Source: Aulostomus chinensis
Lineage: Eukaryota > Chordata > Actinopteri > Syngnathiformes > Aulostomidae
Direction: 5' to 3'
Length of the DNA stretch: 64,000 nucleotides
Assembly: GCA_037954235.1 (NCBI GenBank)
Contig: JBBMOA010000001.1
Span: forward strand, 30,219,074 to 30,283,073
In this document: piece by piece, positions 22,414-34,530 of the stretch
Layout of the letters: each line of letters starts with the position of its first letter
Numbering within the stretch: position 1 is the first letter of the stretch
Notes under the pieces: model-generated
Told to the model about the DNA's origin: nothing
What the model saw: only the letters and a program-made list of their open reading frames with translations
Database searches by the model: none
Position numbers and translations under genes: made by a program

Positions 22414-22912
22414 TCCCTCCTCCTGGAGGAGGGAAGATGAAGAAGGCAGGAGAAAAAACATAGTGATCCCCTATGTGGCAGGGGTTTCTGAGAAATTAAG
22501 GAGAATCTATAATAAGCACCGCATCCCTGTGTCTTTTAAACCAGACAACACTCTGAGACAAAGACTGGTTCACCCCAAAGATCCCACCCCTCACAGCCAG
22601 AAAAGCAATCTGGTATACGCTGTCAGATGCAGTGAGGCCTGCACGGATCTCTACATAGGGGAAACCAAACAGCCCCTCAACAAGCGCGTGGCCCAACATA
22701 GAAGAGCCAACTCTGGAGGACAGGACTCAGCGGTTTTCCTCCACCTCAAGGAGGAAAGCCACTCCTTCCAGGACGACCATGTCCAAATACTCGACAGAGA
22801 GGACAGATGTTTGAAAGTGGAGTTAAAGAAGCCATCCACGTCAGGATAGAGAAACCATCTTTGAACAGAGGAGGTGGACTGCGACATTTCCTTTCACCTA
22901 TTTACAACCAAG
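22380..22912 (+). pseudogene. Penelope-like GIY-YIG endonuclease fragment
   Basis: C-terminal part of a Penelope-type polyprotein. It reads IPYVAGVSEKLRRIYNKH, then SNLVYAVRC with two further Cys, then LYIGETKQPLNKRVAQHR, which is the GIY-YIG nuclease core (GIY as VYAV, YIG intact, Arg of the following helix present), and then SAVFLHLKEESHSF. Near 22803-22812 one base change shifts the frame: the stop at 22847 is premature, and the conserved end (VKEAIHV, KPSLNRGGGLRH) continues in another frame to about 22905. The reverse transcriptase is missing. The enzyme would cut target DNA for insertion; this copy is dead. Confidence 0.88.
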
Positions 22913-22968
22913 TCCTTTCAAAGCTTCCCCAAAGAGTTCAGCTGAAAGACCCATGTGGAACGGCTGAT

Positions 22969-23183
22969 GCCAGCACAGCCCATTAGCATCTGAGTGGTCG
23001 GTGAAACTCCCTGACACCGCACAACGACTGTCGTTTGGGGAGGCCAGGTGAGTCTCGGGAGGGTCGTTTCCACCACAATAGCACTGACCACTCCCACATA
23101 GGTTTATAAGATGGAGCTTCCACACTCTCCACTAGAACTGAAGAAGCCTCTCGGATGAGAGGTGAAACGTCTTCAAGATAAAC
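22969..23183 (+). repeat. Penelope-like terminal-repeat body, copy 1
   Basis: 215 bp, about five substitutions from the copy at 50719-50933. It contains a TATA-like tttataag (23104-23111) and ends with a palindromic stem-loop. Confidence 0.9.
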
Positions 23184-23257
23184 ATCCCTGACATGCTAAC
23201 TTCCTGTTGGACTATCAGGTGTCTCATCCCTGACATGCTAACTTCCTGTTGGACTAT
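23184..23257. repeat. Remainder of the 43-bp minisatellite
   Basis: 1.7 units resuming in phase after the retroelement; one unit lacks a G (tatcaggtgtct). It ends where a transposon terminus begins. Confidence 0.9.
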
Positions 23258-23708
23258 AAAGCCTGATTTATGCTTCTGTGTCGCGAAGTATTCATACCTC
23301 CGCCGTAGCCTGAAACGCGCCTCCAAAAAATCCTGCTTACGCATCGCGTCGACGCGTGGTGACGTCAACGTCGAGGACTGTGATTGGTCCGCTCAGAACG
23401 TTATTTCCGGTTCAGTCGCAGCACAACACCGCCATTTTCAAAGTTTCTGTGGTGAAAGCTCCAAGAAAAAATGGACCAAGCTGAAGAAAGGATTATCGAG
23501 GAGGTGCTCAAGTACGACCACCTCTACAACGCCTCTTCGCGGCACTACAAAGACTGACAAATGGCCAACAATTGTTGTCTGTGACCGGAAGAAAACCGAG
23601 GAATCCGACAAGAGCCCGTAAACAATAAAGACAAAGCCCCACCCCCTAGCGGCTTGGCGGTGAATTGCAGAGCAACGCGTTCCCTCGACGCAGAATAAAC
23701 CAGGCTTT
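23258..23708. mobile_element. Short DNA transposon with MADF start, PIF/Harbinger-like
   Basis: 451 bp bounded by inverted ends: aaagcctgatttatgcttct at the left and, read inward from the right, aaagcctggtttattctgcg. Inside are CpG-rich sequence and the start of a MADF-domain gene. MADF/Myb-like proteins are the second gene of PIF/Harbinger transposons, and a Harbinger transposase scrap occurs at 49349 in this window. No clean target duplication is visible. It is too short to be autonomous. Confidence 0.65.
23471..23557 (+). pseudogene. MADF-domain protein start, truncated
   Basis: 28 codons, starting MDQA then EERIIEEVLKYDHLYNASS and RHYKD, the first helix region of a MADF (Myb/SANT-like DNA-binding) domain, then a stop at 23555-23557. 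The following bases in the same phase (QMANN after the stop) continue the domain pattern, so the stop looks secondary. No further domain is kept. Confidence 0.65.
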
Positions 23709-24143
23709 CCAGTCGCACCTGTTTTACGCCCCCGTGCCAGATAAGGACCCCCATCGGGCTGTGCCACTCTGGAGGGAGCGCGTCTCACAGTCAGTCAGCG
23801 GAACCATGCGGATCCGGGCCGGAGCTGTGGGAAGGAGCGCCAATTGTATCGGGTTGTTGTTTTCTGGACTGCAGCAGAACAGGAGCAGCCGGGACTGGAA
23901 TGTAGAAGTAGGTTATCTTGAAGTTGACTCAGTTATGGTGAACGATATTGTGGTGCAACACTTTAATGAGCTTTAAGGCAAACATATTTCATGAGGAAAC
24001 AACGCCGGAATTGGACGGATTTCAGCGGCACACAACAACGTATCCGATACACCTCATTGGAAACCTGGTGGTCTAAGACTAAGAAACACCAGTCACCAAG
24101 AAGAAAGGAACTTTTAGCTGAGCACTCATGTTCTTTTCTGCAG
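23709..24143. other. GC-rich then mixed sequence, possible 5' part of hAT element
   Basis: Between the Harbinger-like element and the first hAT-like exon. It includes a splice-like ag at 24141-24143 (ttttctgcag). No coding content recognised. Confidence 0.4.
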
Positions 24144-24757
24144 GTTGAATGTCGCATTTGTTGGACAGAAGCGTCTCATCTCAACAAAAGCACCTCTTCA
24201 GTGCTGAGGCATGATGGGGCCAGGCATGAGAATGAAGTCCCAGATCCACCAGGATGAACTCAGGTATACAGCCACTCTCCAACTGACTCACAGTTGCTTC
24301 ATTGATCATTAATTCCTATTCATTTCTTCTCTCCTTCATCTTTAACCATCCAGCTTCCAGGAAGCAGATGCTGGATGAGGCTCTGCTGAATTTGATCCTG
24401 AAGGACTGCCAGCCCCTCAGCACTGTTGAGAGGGAAGGGTTCAGGGAACTGGTTCAGGTCCTTGAGCCTCATATGTTTGCCAACCAGAAAGGTTTGTGTG
24501 GAAATGATCTAAAGCAGTCGTTGATATCTCCAGTTTATTTCATCTCTAATTTCAATGTATTGATTTACTCTGGGTGTCATTTTCAGACCATCAAACAAAG
24601 GGTGGCCAAAAAGTACCAGGAGGAACGGGAAGGAGTGAAAAAGGAAGTCCAGCTGCCATGTGGACATCTGTGGACATGGAGGCTCCCTTGGCTCTGACCT
24701 GTCACTGCATTAGTGAGAATGAATGTGTTGGCAGTGCAAGACTTTGCACAAAGTCAC
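24144..24757 (+). pseudogene. ZBED/hAT-type transposase fragment, three exons
   Basis: Three exon-like blocks with splice signals. Exon A (24144-24264) follows ttttctgcag and carries a BED-type zinc finger: CRIC, then KSTSSVLRH and ARHEN (Cys2 and His2 present). Exon B (24354-24491) has a polypyrimidine tract, then PLSTVEREGFRELV and VLEPH, a conserved block of hAT transposases, ending at a GTTTGT donor. Exon C (from 24587) reads TIKQRVAKKYQEERE and, after a frame change near 24645, MWTSVDMEAPLALTCHCIS, the WTS...YLxxTxH block around the first catalytic region. The C-terminal catalytic and dimerisation parts are lost where satellite begins at 24758. Could be a transposon or a host ZBED-derived gene copy. 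Confidence 0.75.
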
Positions 24758-27129
24758 CCTGCATCATTTTGAGGTTCGTAGCAACTCTCACTACATCACT
24801 GTAGTTTCATTATGAGCTTCATCGCAATTATCACATCACTGTCGCATCATTTTTAGGATAGTAGCAACTCTCACCACATCACTGTAGCATCACTTCTTTG
24901 GTTTGTAGCAACTCTCATTACATCACTGTAGCATCATTTCTTAGGTTTGTAGCAACTCTCATGACATCACTTTAGCATCATTTTGAGGATCGTAGCAACT
25001 CTCATGACATCACTTTCGCATGATTTTGAAATTACTATCAACTCTCACCACAACACTGTCAGCATAATTGTGCGGTTCGTAGCAACTCTCACTACACCAC
25101 TTTAGCATTATTTTGAAATTAGTATCAACTCTCACCACATCACTGTAGCATCACTTCTTAGGTTTGTCGCAACTCTCATTACATCATATAACATGATTTT
25201 GAGGATCGTAGCAACTTACACGACATTACTGTAGCATTATTTTGAGGTTTTAAGCAACTCTCACTACATCACTGTACCATCATTTTGAGATTAGTCGCAA
25301 CTCTCACTACATCACTGTCGCATCATTTCTTAGGTTAGTAGCAACTCTCACTACATCACTGTCGCATCATTTCTTAGGTTAGTAGCAACTCTCACTACAT
25401 TACTGTCGCATCATTTCTTCGGTTAGTAGCAACCCTCATTACATCACTGTAGCATCATTTTGTTGTTCGTAGCAACTCTCACTACATCACTGTAGCATCA
25501 TTTCTTAGGGAAGAATCAACTCTCATTACACCGCTATAGCTTTATTTTGAAATTACTATCAACTCTCACTGCATCACTGCAGCATCATTTCTTAGGTTAG
25601 TAGCAACTCCCATGACATCACTGTAGCATCATTTTGAGGTTTGTAGCAACTCTCACTACATTCCTGGAAGCATCAGTTTGAGCATCATACCAACTCTGCC
25701 TACATCACTGTAGCATAATTTCTTCGGTTAGTAGCAACTCTCACTACATCACTGTTGCATCATTTCTTAGGTTCGTAGCAACTCTCACCACATCACTGGA
25801 GCATCATTTCTTAGGTTAGTAGCAACTCTCAATACATCATTGTCGCATCATTTTGAGGATAGTCGCAACTCTCACGACATGACTGTAGCATCATTTCTTA
25901 GGTTTGTAGCAAATCTCGTTACATCACTCTAGCATCATTTTGTGATTCGTAGCAACTCTCATTACATCACTCTTGCATCATTTTGAGATTCGTAGCAAAC
26001 CTCACTACATCATTGTAGCATCATTTCTCAGGGAAGTATCAACTGTCATTACACCACTTTCGCTTTATTTTGAAATTACTATCAACTCTCACCACAACAC
26101 TGTTAGTATAATTTCTTAGGTTAGTAGCAACTATCATTTCATCACTGTCGCATCATTTCTTAGGTTAGTAGCAACTCCCATGACATCACTGTAGCATCAT
26201 TTTGAGGTTTGTAGCAACTCTCACTACATTACTGGAAGCATCAGTTTGAGCATCGTACCAACTCTGCCTACATCACTCTAGCATCATTTGGACATTTGTA
26301 GCAACTCTCATTACATTACTGTAGTATCATTTCTAGGTAATTCGCAACTCTCATTACATCACTTGAGCATCATTTGGACATTTGTAGCAACTCTCATTAC
26401 ATCACTGTCGCATCATTTTGAGGACAGTCGCAACTCTCACGACATCACTGTAGCATCATTTTGAGGTTCGTAGCAACTCTCACCACATCACTGTAGCATC
26501 ATTTCTTAGGTAAGTAGCAACTCTCATTACATCACTGTAGCATCATTTTGCGGTTCGTAGTAACTCTCACTACACCATTTTAGCATTATTTTGAAATTAG
26601 TATCAACTCTCACTACACCACTTTAGCATTATTTTGAAATTAGTATCAACTCTCACCACATCACTGTAGCATCATTTTGAGGATCGTAGAGACTCTCACT
26701 ACATCACTGTCGCATCTTTTTGAGGTTCGTAGCAACTCTCACCACATCACTGTAGCATCATTTCTTAGGTAAGTAGCAACTCTCATTACATCACTGTAGC
26801 ATCATTTTGAGGATCGTAGCAACTCTCATCACATCACTGTAGTATCATTTTGAGGTTCGCAGCAACTCTCACCACATCACTGTCGCATCATTTCTGAGGT
26901 AAGTAGCAACTCTCATTACATCACTTTAGCATGATTTGGACATTTGTAGCAACTCTCATTACATCACTGTAGCATCATTTCTAGGTTTGTCGCAACTCTC
27001 ATTACATCACTTTAGCATCATTTGGACATTTGTAGCAACTCTCATTACATCACTGTAGCATCACTTCTTAGGTTTGTCGCAACTCTCATTACATCACTTT
27101 AACATCATTTTGAGGATCGTAGCAACTCT

Positions 27130-27162
27130 CCTCAAAATGATGCGACAGTGATGTAGTGATAG
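27130..27162 (+). repeat. Short inverted piece in minus-oriented satellite
   Basis: ctcaaaatgatgcgacagtg appears in plus orientation between two minus-oriented monomers; less than one monomer long. Confidence 0.85.
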
Positions 27163-28582
27163 TCGCAACTCTCACGACATTACTGTAGCATCATTTTGAG
27201 GATCGTAGCAACTCTCACTACATCACTGTAGCATCATTTCTTCGGGAAGTAGCAACTCTCATTACACCACTTTAGCATGATTTTGAAATTACTATCAACA
27301 CTCACCACATCACTGTAGCATAACTTCTTAGGTTAGTAGCAACTCTCATTACATCACTGTAGCATCATTTTGAGATTCGTAGCAACTCTCACCACATCAC
27401 TGTAGCATCATTTTGAGGTTAGTAGCAACTCTCACTGCATCACTTTCAGCATCATTTTGAGGTTCGTAGCAACTCTCACGACGTTACTGTAAGCATAATT
27501 TTGAGCATCGTAGCAACTCTCACTACATCACTGTAACCATCACTTTGAGATTAGTCGCAACTCTCACTACATCACTGTCGCATCATTTCTTAGGTTAGTA
27601 GCAACTCTCACCACATCACTGTAGCATCATTTCCTAGGTAAATAGCAACCCTCATTACATCACTGTAGCATCATTTTGCGGTTCGTTGCAACTCTCACTA
27701 CATCACTGTAGCATCATTTCTTAGGGAAGTATCAACTCTCATTACACCACTTCAGCTTTATTTTGAAATTACTATCAACTCTCACTGCATCACTGTAGCA
27801 TCATTTCTTAGGTTAGTAGAAACTCCCATGACATCACTGTAGCATCATTTTGAGGTTTGTCGCAACTCTCACTACATTACTGTAGCATCATTTTGATATT
27901 CGTAGCAACTCTCATTACATCACTGTTGCATCATTTTGAGGATCGTAGCAACTCTCATGACATCACTTTAGCATGATTTTGAAATTACTATCAACTCTCA
28001 CCACAACACTGTCAGTATAATTTCTTAGGTTAGTAGCAACTGTCATAACATCACTGTAGCATCATTTTGAGGATCGTAGCAACTCTCACCACATCACTGT
28101 AGCATCATTTTGAGGATCGTAGCAACTCTCAATACATCATTGCCGCATCATTTTGAGGATAGTCGCAACTCTCACAACATTACTGTAGCATCATTTCTTA
28201 GGTTTGAAGCAAATCTCATTACATCACTCTAGCATCATTTTGAGATTCGTAGCAAACCTCACTACATCACTTTAGCATCATTTCTCAGGGAAGTAGCAAC
28301 TCTCATTACACCGCTTTAGCATCATTTTGAAATTACTATCAACTCTCACCACATCACTGTAGCATCACTTCTTAGGTTTGTAGCAACTCTCATTACATCA
28401 CTTGAGCATCATTTTGAGATTAGTATCAATTGTCACTACATCACTGCCACCTCATTTTGAGGATCGTAGCAGCTCTCACCACATCACTGTAGCATCATTT
28501 TGAGATTCGTGGCAACTCTCATTACATCACTGTAGCATCATTTCTTAGGTTTGTAGCAACTCTCATGACATCACTCTAGCAT

Positions 28583-29708
28583 CATTTGGACATTTGTAGC
28601 AACTCTCATTACATCACTGTCGCATCATTTTGAGGATAGTCGCAACTCTCACAACATTCCTGGAGCATCTTTTTGAGATTCGTCGCAACTCTGATTACAT
28701 CACTGTAGCATCATTTTGAGGTTCGTAGCAACTCTCACCACATCACTGTAACATCATTTCTTAGGTAAGTAGCAACTCTCATTACATCACTGTAGCATCA
28801 TATTGCGGTTCGTAGCAACTCTCACGACACCACTTTAGCATTATTTTGAAATTAGTATCAACTCTCACCACATCACTGTAGCATCACTTCTTAGGTTATT
28901 CGCAACTCTCATTACATCACTTTAGCATCATTTTGAGGATCGTAGCAACTATCACAACATCACTTTAGCGTGATTTTGAAATTACAATCAACTCTCACCA
29001 CATCACTGTAGCATCATTTTGAGGATCGTAGTAACTCTCACTACATCACTGTTGCATCATTTTGACATTTGTAGCAACTCTCATTATATCACTGTAGCAT
29101 CATTTCTTAGGTTTTTTAGCAACTCTCATTACATCACTTTAGCATCATTTGGACATTTGTAGCAACTCTCATTACATCACTGTCGCATCATTTTGAGGAT
29201 AGTCGCAACTCTCACAACATTCCTGGAGCATCTTTTTGAGATTCGTCGCAACTCTGATTACATCACTGTAGCATCATTTTGAGGTTCGTAGCAACTCTCA
29301 CCACATCACTGTAACATCATTTCTTAGGTAAGTAGCAACTCTCATTACATCACTGTAGCATCATATTGCGGTTCGTAGCAACTCTCACGACACCACTTTA
29401 GCATTATTTTGAAATTAGTATCAACTCTCACCACATCACTGTAGCATCACTTCTTAGGTTATTCGCAACTCTCATTACATCACTTTAGCATCATTTTGAG
29501 GATCGTAGCAACTATCACAACATCACTTTAGCGTGATTTTGAAATTACAATCAACTCTCACCACATCACTGTAGCATCATTTTGAGGATCGTAGTAACTC
29601 TCACTACATCACTGTTGCATCATTTTGACATTTGTAGCAACTCTCATTATATCACTGTAGCATCATTTCTTAGGTTTTTTAGCAACTCTCATTACATCAC
29701 TTTAGCAT
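28583..29708 (-). repeat. 563-bp tandem duplication in satellite
   Basis: The marker catttggacatttg occurs at 28583, 29146 and 29709, two periods of 563 bp (13 monomers). Rare variants (acaacattcctggagcatct, gcatcatattgcggttcg) are shared by the two copies. Confidence 0.92.
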
Positions 29709-32700
29709 CATTTGGACATTTGGAGCAACTCTCATTACATCACTGTAGCATAATTTTGAGGATAGTCGCAACTCTCACGACATTACTGGAGCATCATTTT
29801 GAGATTCCCAGCAACTCTCATTACATCACTGTAGCATAATTTTTAGGTTCGTAGCAACTCTCACCACATCACTGTAGCATCATTTCTTAGGTATGCAGCA
29901 ACTCTCACGACATCACTGTAGCATCACTTCTTAGGTTTGTCGCAACTCTCATTACATCACTTTGGCATCATTTTGAGGATCGTAGCAACTCTCACCACAT
30001 CACTGTAGCATCATTTATTAGGTAAGTAGCAACTCTCACCGCATCACTTTAGCATCATTTCTTAGGTATGTAGCAACTCTCATTACATCACTTTAGTGTG
30101 ATTTTGAAATTATTATCAACTCTCACCACATCACTGTCGCATTAAATTGAGGTTAGTAGCAACTCTTACTACACCACTGTCACATCATTTTGAGATCATT
30201 AGCAATTCTTCCCACATCACTGTCGCATTATTTTGAGGTTCGGAGCAACTCTTACTACATGACTGTCAGCATCACTTTGAGGTTATTCGAAACACTGACT
30301 ACATTACTGTAAGCATCACTGAGTTTATTACCAACTGTCAGTACATTACAGTTAGCATCATTTTGAGTTTATTAGCAATTCATAGACATCACTGTTCCAT
30401 TAAATTGAGGTAAGTAGCAACACTGACTACATGACTGTCAGCATCACTTTGAGGTTATTCAAAACGTTCACTCCATTACTGTTAGCATCATTTTGAGTTC
30501 ATTAGCAATTCTTACTAAATCACTGTCGCATCATTTTGAGATCTTTAGCAATTCTTCTGACATCACTGTCGCATTATTTTGAGGTTAGTGGCAACTCTTA
30601 CTACATGACTGTCAGCATCACTTTGAGGTTGTTAGAAACACTTACTACATTACTGTAAGCATCACTGAGTTTATTAGCAACTATCACTACATTACTGTTA
30701 GCATCATTTTGAGTTCATTAGCAATTCTTCTGACATCACTGTTGCGATATTTTGAGGTTCGTAGCAACTTTTACTACATTACTGTCGCATTATTTTGAGG
30801 TTCGTAGCAACTCTTAGTACATGACTGTCAGCATCACTTTGAAGTTATTCGAAACTTTCACTCCATTACTGTTAGCATCATTTTGAGTTCATTAGCAATT
30901 CTTACTACATCACTGTCGCATCATTTTGAGATCATTAGCAATTCTTCTGACATCACTGTCGCATTATTTTGATGTTCGTAGCAACTCTTACTACTTTACT
31001 GTTGCATTATTTTAAGGATCGTAGCAACCCTTACTACATTACTTTCAGCATCACTTCGAGTTCATTAGCAACTATCACTACATTACTGTTAGCATCATTT
31101 TGAGGTTAGTAGCAACTCTTACTACATGACTGTCAGCATCACTTTGAGGTTAATCGAAACTTTCACTACATTACTTTTTGCATCATTTTGAGTTCAGTAG
31201 CAATTCTTACTACATCACTGTCACATCATTTTGAGATCATGAGCAATTCTTCCGACATCACTGTCGCAATATTTTGAGGTTCGTAGAAACTTTTACTACA
31301 TTAATGTCGCATTATTTTTAGGTTCGTAGCAACACTTACAACATGACTGTCAGCATCACTTTTAGGTTATTCGAAACTTTCACTCTGTTACTGTTAGCAT
31401 CATTTTGAGTTCATTAGCAATTCTTACTACATCACTGTCGCATCATTTTGAGATCATTAGCAATTCTTCTGACATCACTGTCACATTATTTTTAGGTTCG
31501 TAGCAACTCTTACGACATGACTGTAAGCATCACTTTGAGTTCATTTGCAACTATCACTACATTACTGTTAGCATCATTTTGAGTTCATTAGCAATTCTTA
31601 CTACATCACTGTTGCATTATTTTGAGATCATTAGCAATTCTTACGACATCACTGTCGCATTATTTTGAATTTTGTAGCAACTCTTACTACATGACTGTCA
31701 GCATCACTTTGAGTTTATTAGCAATTCTTACTACATCACTGTTGCATTATTTTGAGATCATTAGCAATTCTTACGAGATCACTGTCGCATTATTTTGAGG
31801 TTCGTAGCAACTCTTACTACATGACTTTCAGCATCACTTTTAGGTTGTTTGAAACACTTATTACATTACTGTAAGCATCACTGAGTTGATTAGCAATTAT
31901 CACTCCATTAGTTTTAGCATCATTTTGAGTTCATTAGCAATTCTGCCGACATGACTGTCACAGTATTTTGAGGTTCGTAGCAACTTTTACTACATTGCTG
32001 TCAGCATCACTTTGAGTTTATTAGCAATTCTTACGACATCACTGTAGCATTAAATTGAGGTTAGTAGCAACTCTTACTCCATTACTGTTGCATTATTTAA
32101 AGGTTCGTAGCAACTCTTACTACCTTACTGTCAGCATCACTTTGAGTTTATAAGCAACTATCACTACATTACTTTTAGCATCATTTTGAGTTCATTAGCA
32201 ATTCTCACGACATCACTGTAGCATTAAATTGAGTTCATTAGCAACTCTTACTAAATGACTGTCAGCATCGCTTTGAGGTTATTCGAAATGTTCACTCCAT
32301 TACTGTTAGCATCATTTTGAGTTCATTAGCAATTCTTACTAAATCACTGTCGCATCATTTTGAGATCTTTAGCAATTCTTCTGACATCACTGTCGCAATA
32401 TTTTGAGGTTCGTAGCAACTCTTACTACATTAATGTTGCATTATTTTGAGGTTCGTAGCAACTGTTACTACATGACTGTAAGCATCACTATGAGGTTATT
32501 CGAAACACTTACTACATTACTGTAAGCATCACTGAGTTGATTAGCAACTATCACTACATTACTGTTAGCATCATTTTGAGTTCATTAGGAATTCTTCCGA
32601 CATCACTGTCGCAATATTTTGACGTTCGTAGCAACTTTTACTACATTACTGTAGCATTAAATTGAGTTCATTAGCAACTCTTACTAAATGACTGTCAGCA

Positions 32701-32823
32701 TCACTTTGAGGTTGTTCGAAACTCTTACTACATTACTGTAAGCATCACTGAGTTTCTTAGCAACTATCACTACATTACTGTTAGCATCATTTTGAGTTCA
32801 TGAGCAATTCTTCCGACATCACT

Positions 32824-34530
32824 GTCACAGTATTTTTAGGTTCGTAGCAACTTTTACTACATTACTGTCACATTATTTTTAGGTTCGTAGCAACTTTTAC
32901 TACATTACTGTCGCATCACTTTGAGGTTCGTAGCAACATTTACTACTTGACTTTCTGCATCACTTTGAGGTTATTCGAAAGTTTCACTCCATTACTGTTA
33001 GCATCATTTTGAGTTCATTAGCAATTCTTACTGCATCACTGTCGCATCATTTTGAGATCATTAGCAATTCTTCCGACATCACTGTCGCATTATTTTGAGG
33101 TTCGTAGCAACTCTTACTACATGACTGTCAGCATCACTTTGACGTTATTCGCAACGTTCACTGCATTACTGTTAGCATCATTTTGAGTTCATGAGCAATT
33201 CTCACGACATCACTGTAGCATTAAATTGAGTTCATTAGCAACTCTTACTAAATGACTGTCAGCATCACTTTGAGGTTGTTCGAAACTCTTACTACATTAC
33301 TGTAAGCATCACTGAGTTTCTTAGCAACTATCACTACATTACTGTTAGCATCATCTTGAGTTCATTAGCAATTCTTCCGACATCACTGTCGCAATATTTT
33401 GAAGTTCGTCGCAACTTTTACTACATTACTGTCGCATTATTTTGAGGTTCGTAGCAACTCTTACTACATGACTGTCAGCATCACTTTGAGGTTATTCGAA
33501 AGTTTCACTCCATTACTGTTAGCATCATTTTGAGTTCATTAGCAATTCTTACTAAATCACTGTCGCATCATTTTTAGATCTTTAGCAATTCTTCTGACAT
33601 CACTGTCGCAATATTTTGAGGTTCGTAGCAACTCTTACTACATTACTGTTGCATTATTTTGAGGTTCGTAGCAACTGTTACTACATGACTGTAAGCATCA
33701 CTATGAGGTTATTCGAAACACTTACTACATTACTGTAAGCATCACTGAGTTGATTAGCAACTATCACTACATTACTGTTAGCATCATTTTGATTTCATGA
33801 GCAATTCTTCCGACATCACTGTCACAGTATTTTGAGGTTCGTAGCAACTTTTACTACATTACTGTCACATTATTTTTAGGTTCGTAGCAACTTTTACTAC
33901 ATTACTGTCGCATCACTTTGAGGTTCGTAGCAACATTTACGACATGACTGTCTGCATCACTTTGAGGTTATTCGAAAGTTTCACTCCATTACTGTTAGCA
34001 TCATTTTGAGTTCATTAGCAATTCTTACTGCATCACTGTCGCATCATTTTGAGATCATTAGCAATTCTTCCGACATCACTGTCGCATTATTTTGAGGTTC
34101 GTAGCAACTCTTACTACATGACTGTCAGCATCACTTTGACGTTATTCGCAACGTTCACTGCATTACTGTTAGCATCATTTTGAGTTCATGAGCAATTCTC
34201 ACGACATCACTGTAGCATTAAATTGAGTTCATTAGCAACTATTACTAAATGACTGTCAGCATCACTTTGAGGTTGTTCGAAACTCTTACTACATTACTGT
34301 AAGCATCACTGAGTTTCTTAGCAACTATCACTACATTACTGTTAGCATCATCTTGAGTTCATTAGCAATTCTTCCGACATCACTGTCGCAATATTTTGAA
34401 GTTCGTAGCAACTTTTACTACATTACTGTCGCATTATTTTGAGGTTCGTAGCAACTCTTACTACATGACTGTCAGCATCACTTTGAGGTTATTCGAAAGT
34501 TTCACTCCATTACTGTTAGCATCATTTTGA
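32824..34530 (-). repeat. About 997-bp tandem duplication in satellite
   Basis: gttattcgcaacgttcactg at 33144 and 34141, and gtcacagtat at 32824 and 33821, both 997 bp apart (23 monomers). The similarity ends near 34530. Confidence 0.85.

Larger units (their letters stand above)
22344..23183 (+). mobile_element. Penelope-like element, 5'-truncated, inserted in minisatellite
   Basis: Structure: an inverted copy of the element's terminal tail (22344-22413), a C-terminal coding part with the GIY-YIG endonuclease, and a 215-bp terminal-repeat body (22969-23183). The same minisatellite phase flanks both sides (atccctgacat before 22344 and after 23183), consistent with a target-site duplication of about 11 bp, although a tandem target makes its length ambiguous. 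The tail, which follows the body directly at 50934 in the other copy, is here at the 5' end in reverse orientation. That layout is known for Penelope-like elements. Confidence 0.85.
24758..30150 (-). repeat. 43/44-bp satellite, central block, subfamily 1
   Basis: Same family as the left block but reverse-complemented. It consists mainly of two monomers: one with gcatcattttgaggatcgta and one with gcatcatttcttaggtttgt, both followed by gcaactctcattacatcact. It is simpler and more uniform in monomer type than the rest: the aagaattgc and gtttcgaa variants seen elsewhere are rare or absent. A 563-bp tandem duplication lies at 28583-29708. A short piece at about 27130-27160 is in plus orientation. 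Confidence 0.95.

Noticed and set aside
23139..23174. Complete hammerhead ribozyme in the Penelope-like terminal repeat.
   Set aside because: Only parts of the core are present (CGGATGA for CTGATGA, no stem II). Kept as a question in the findings, not called as an ncRNA.
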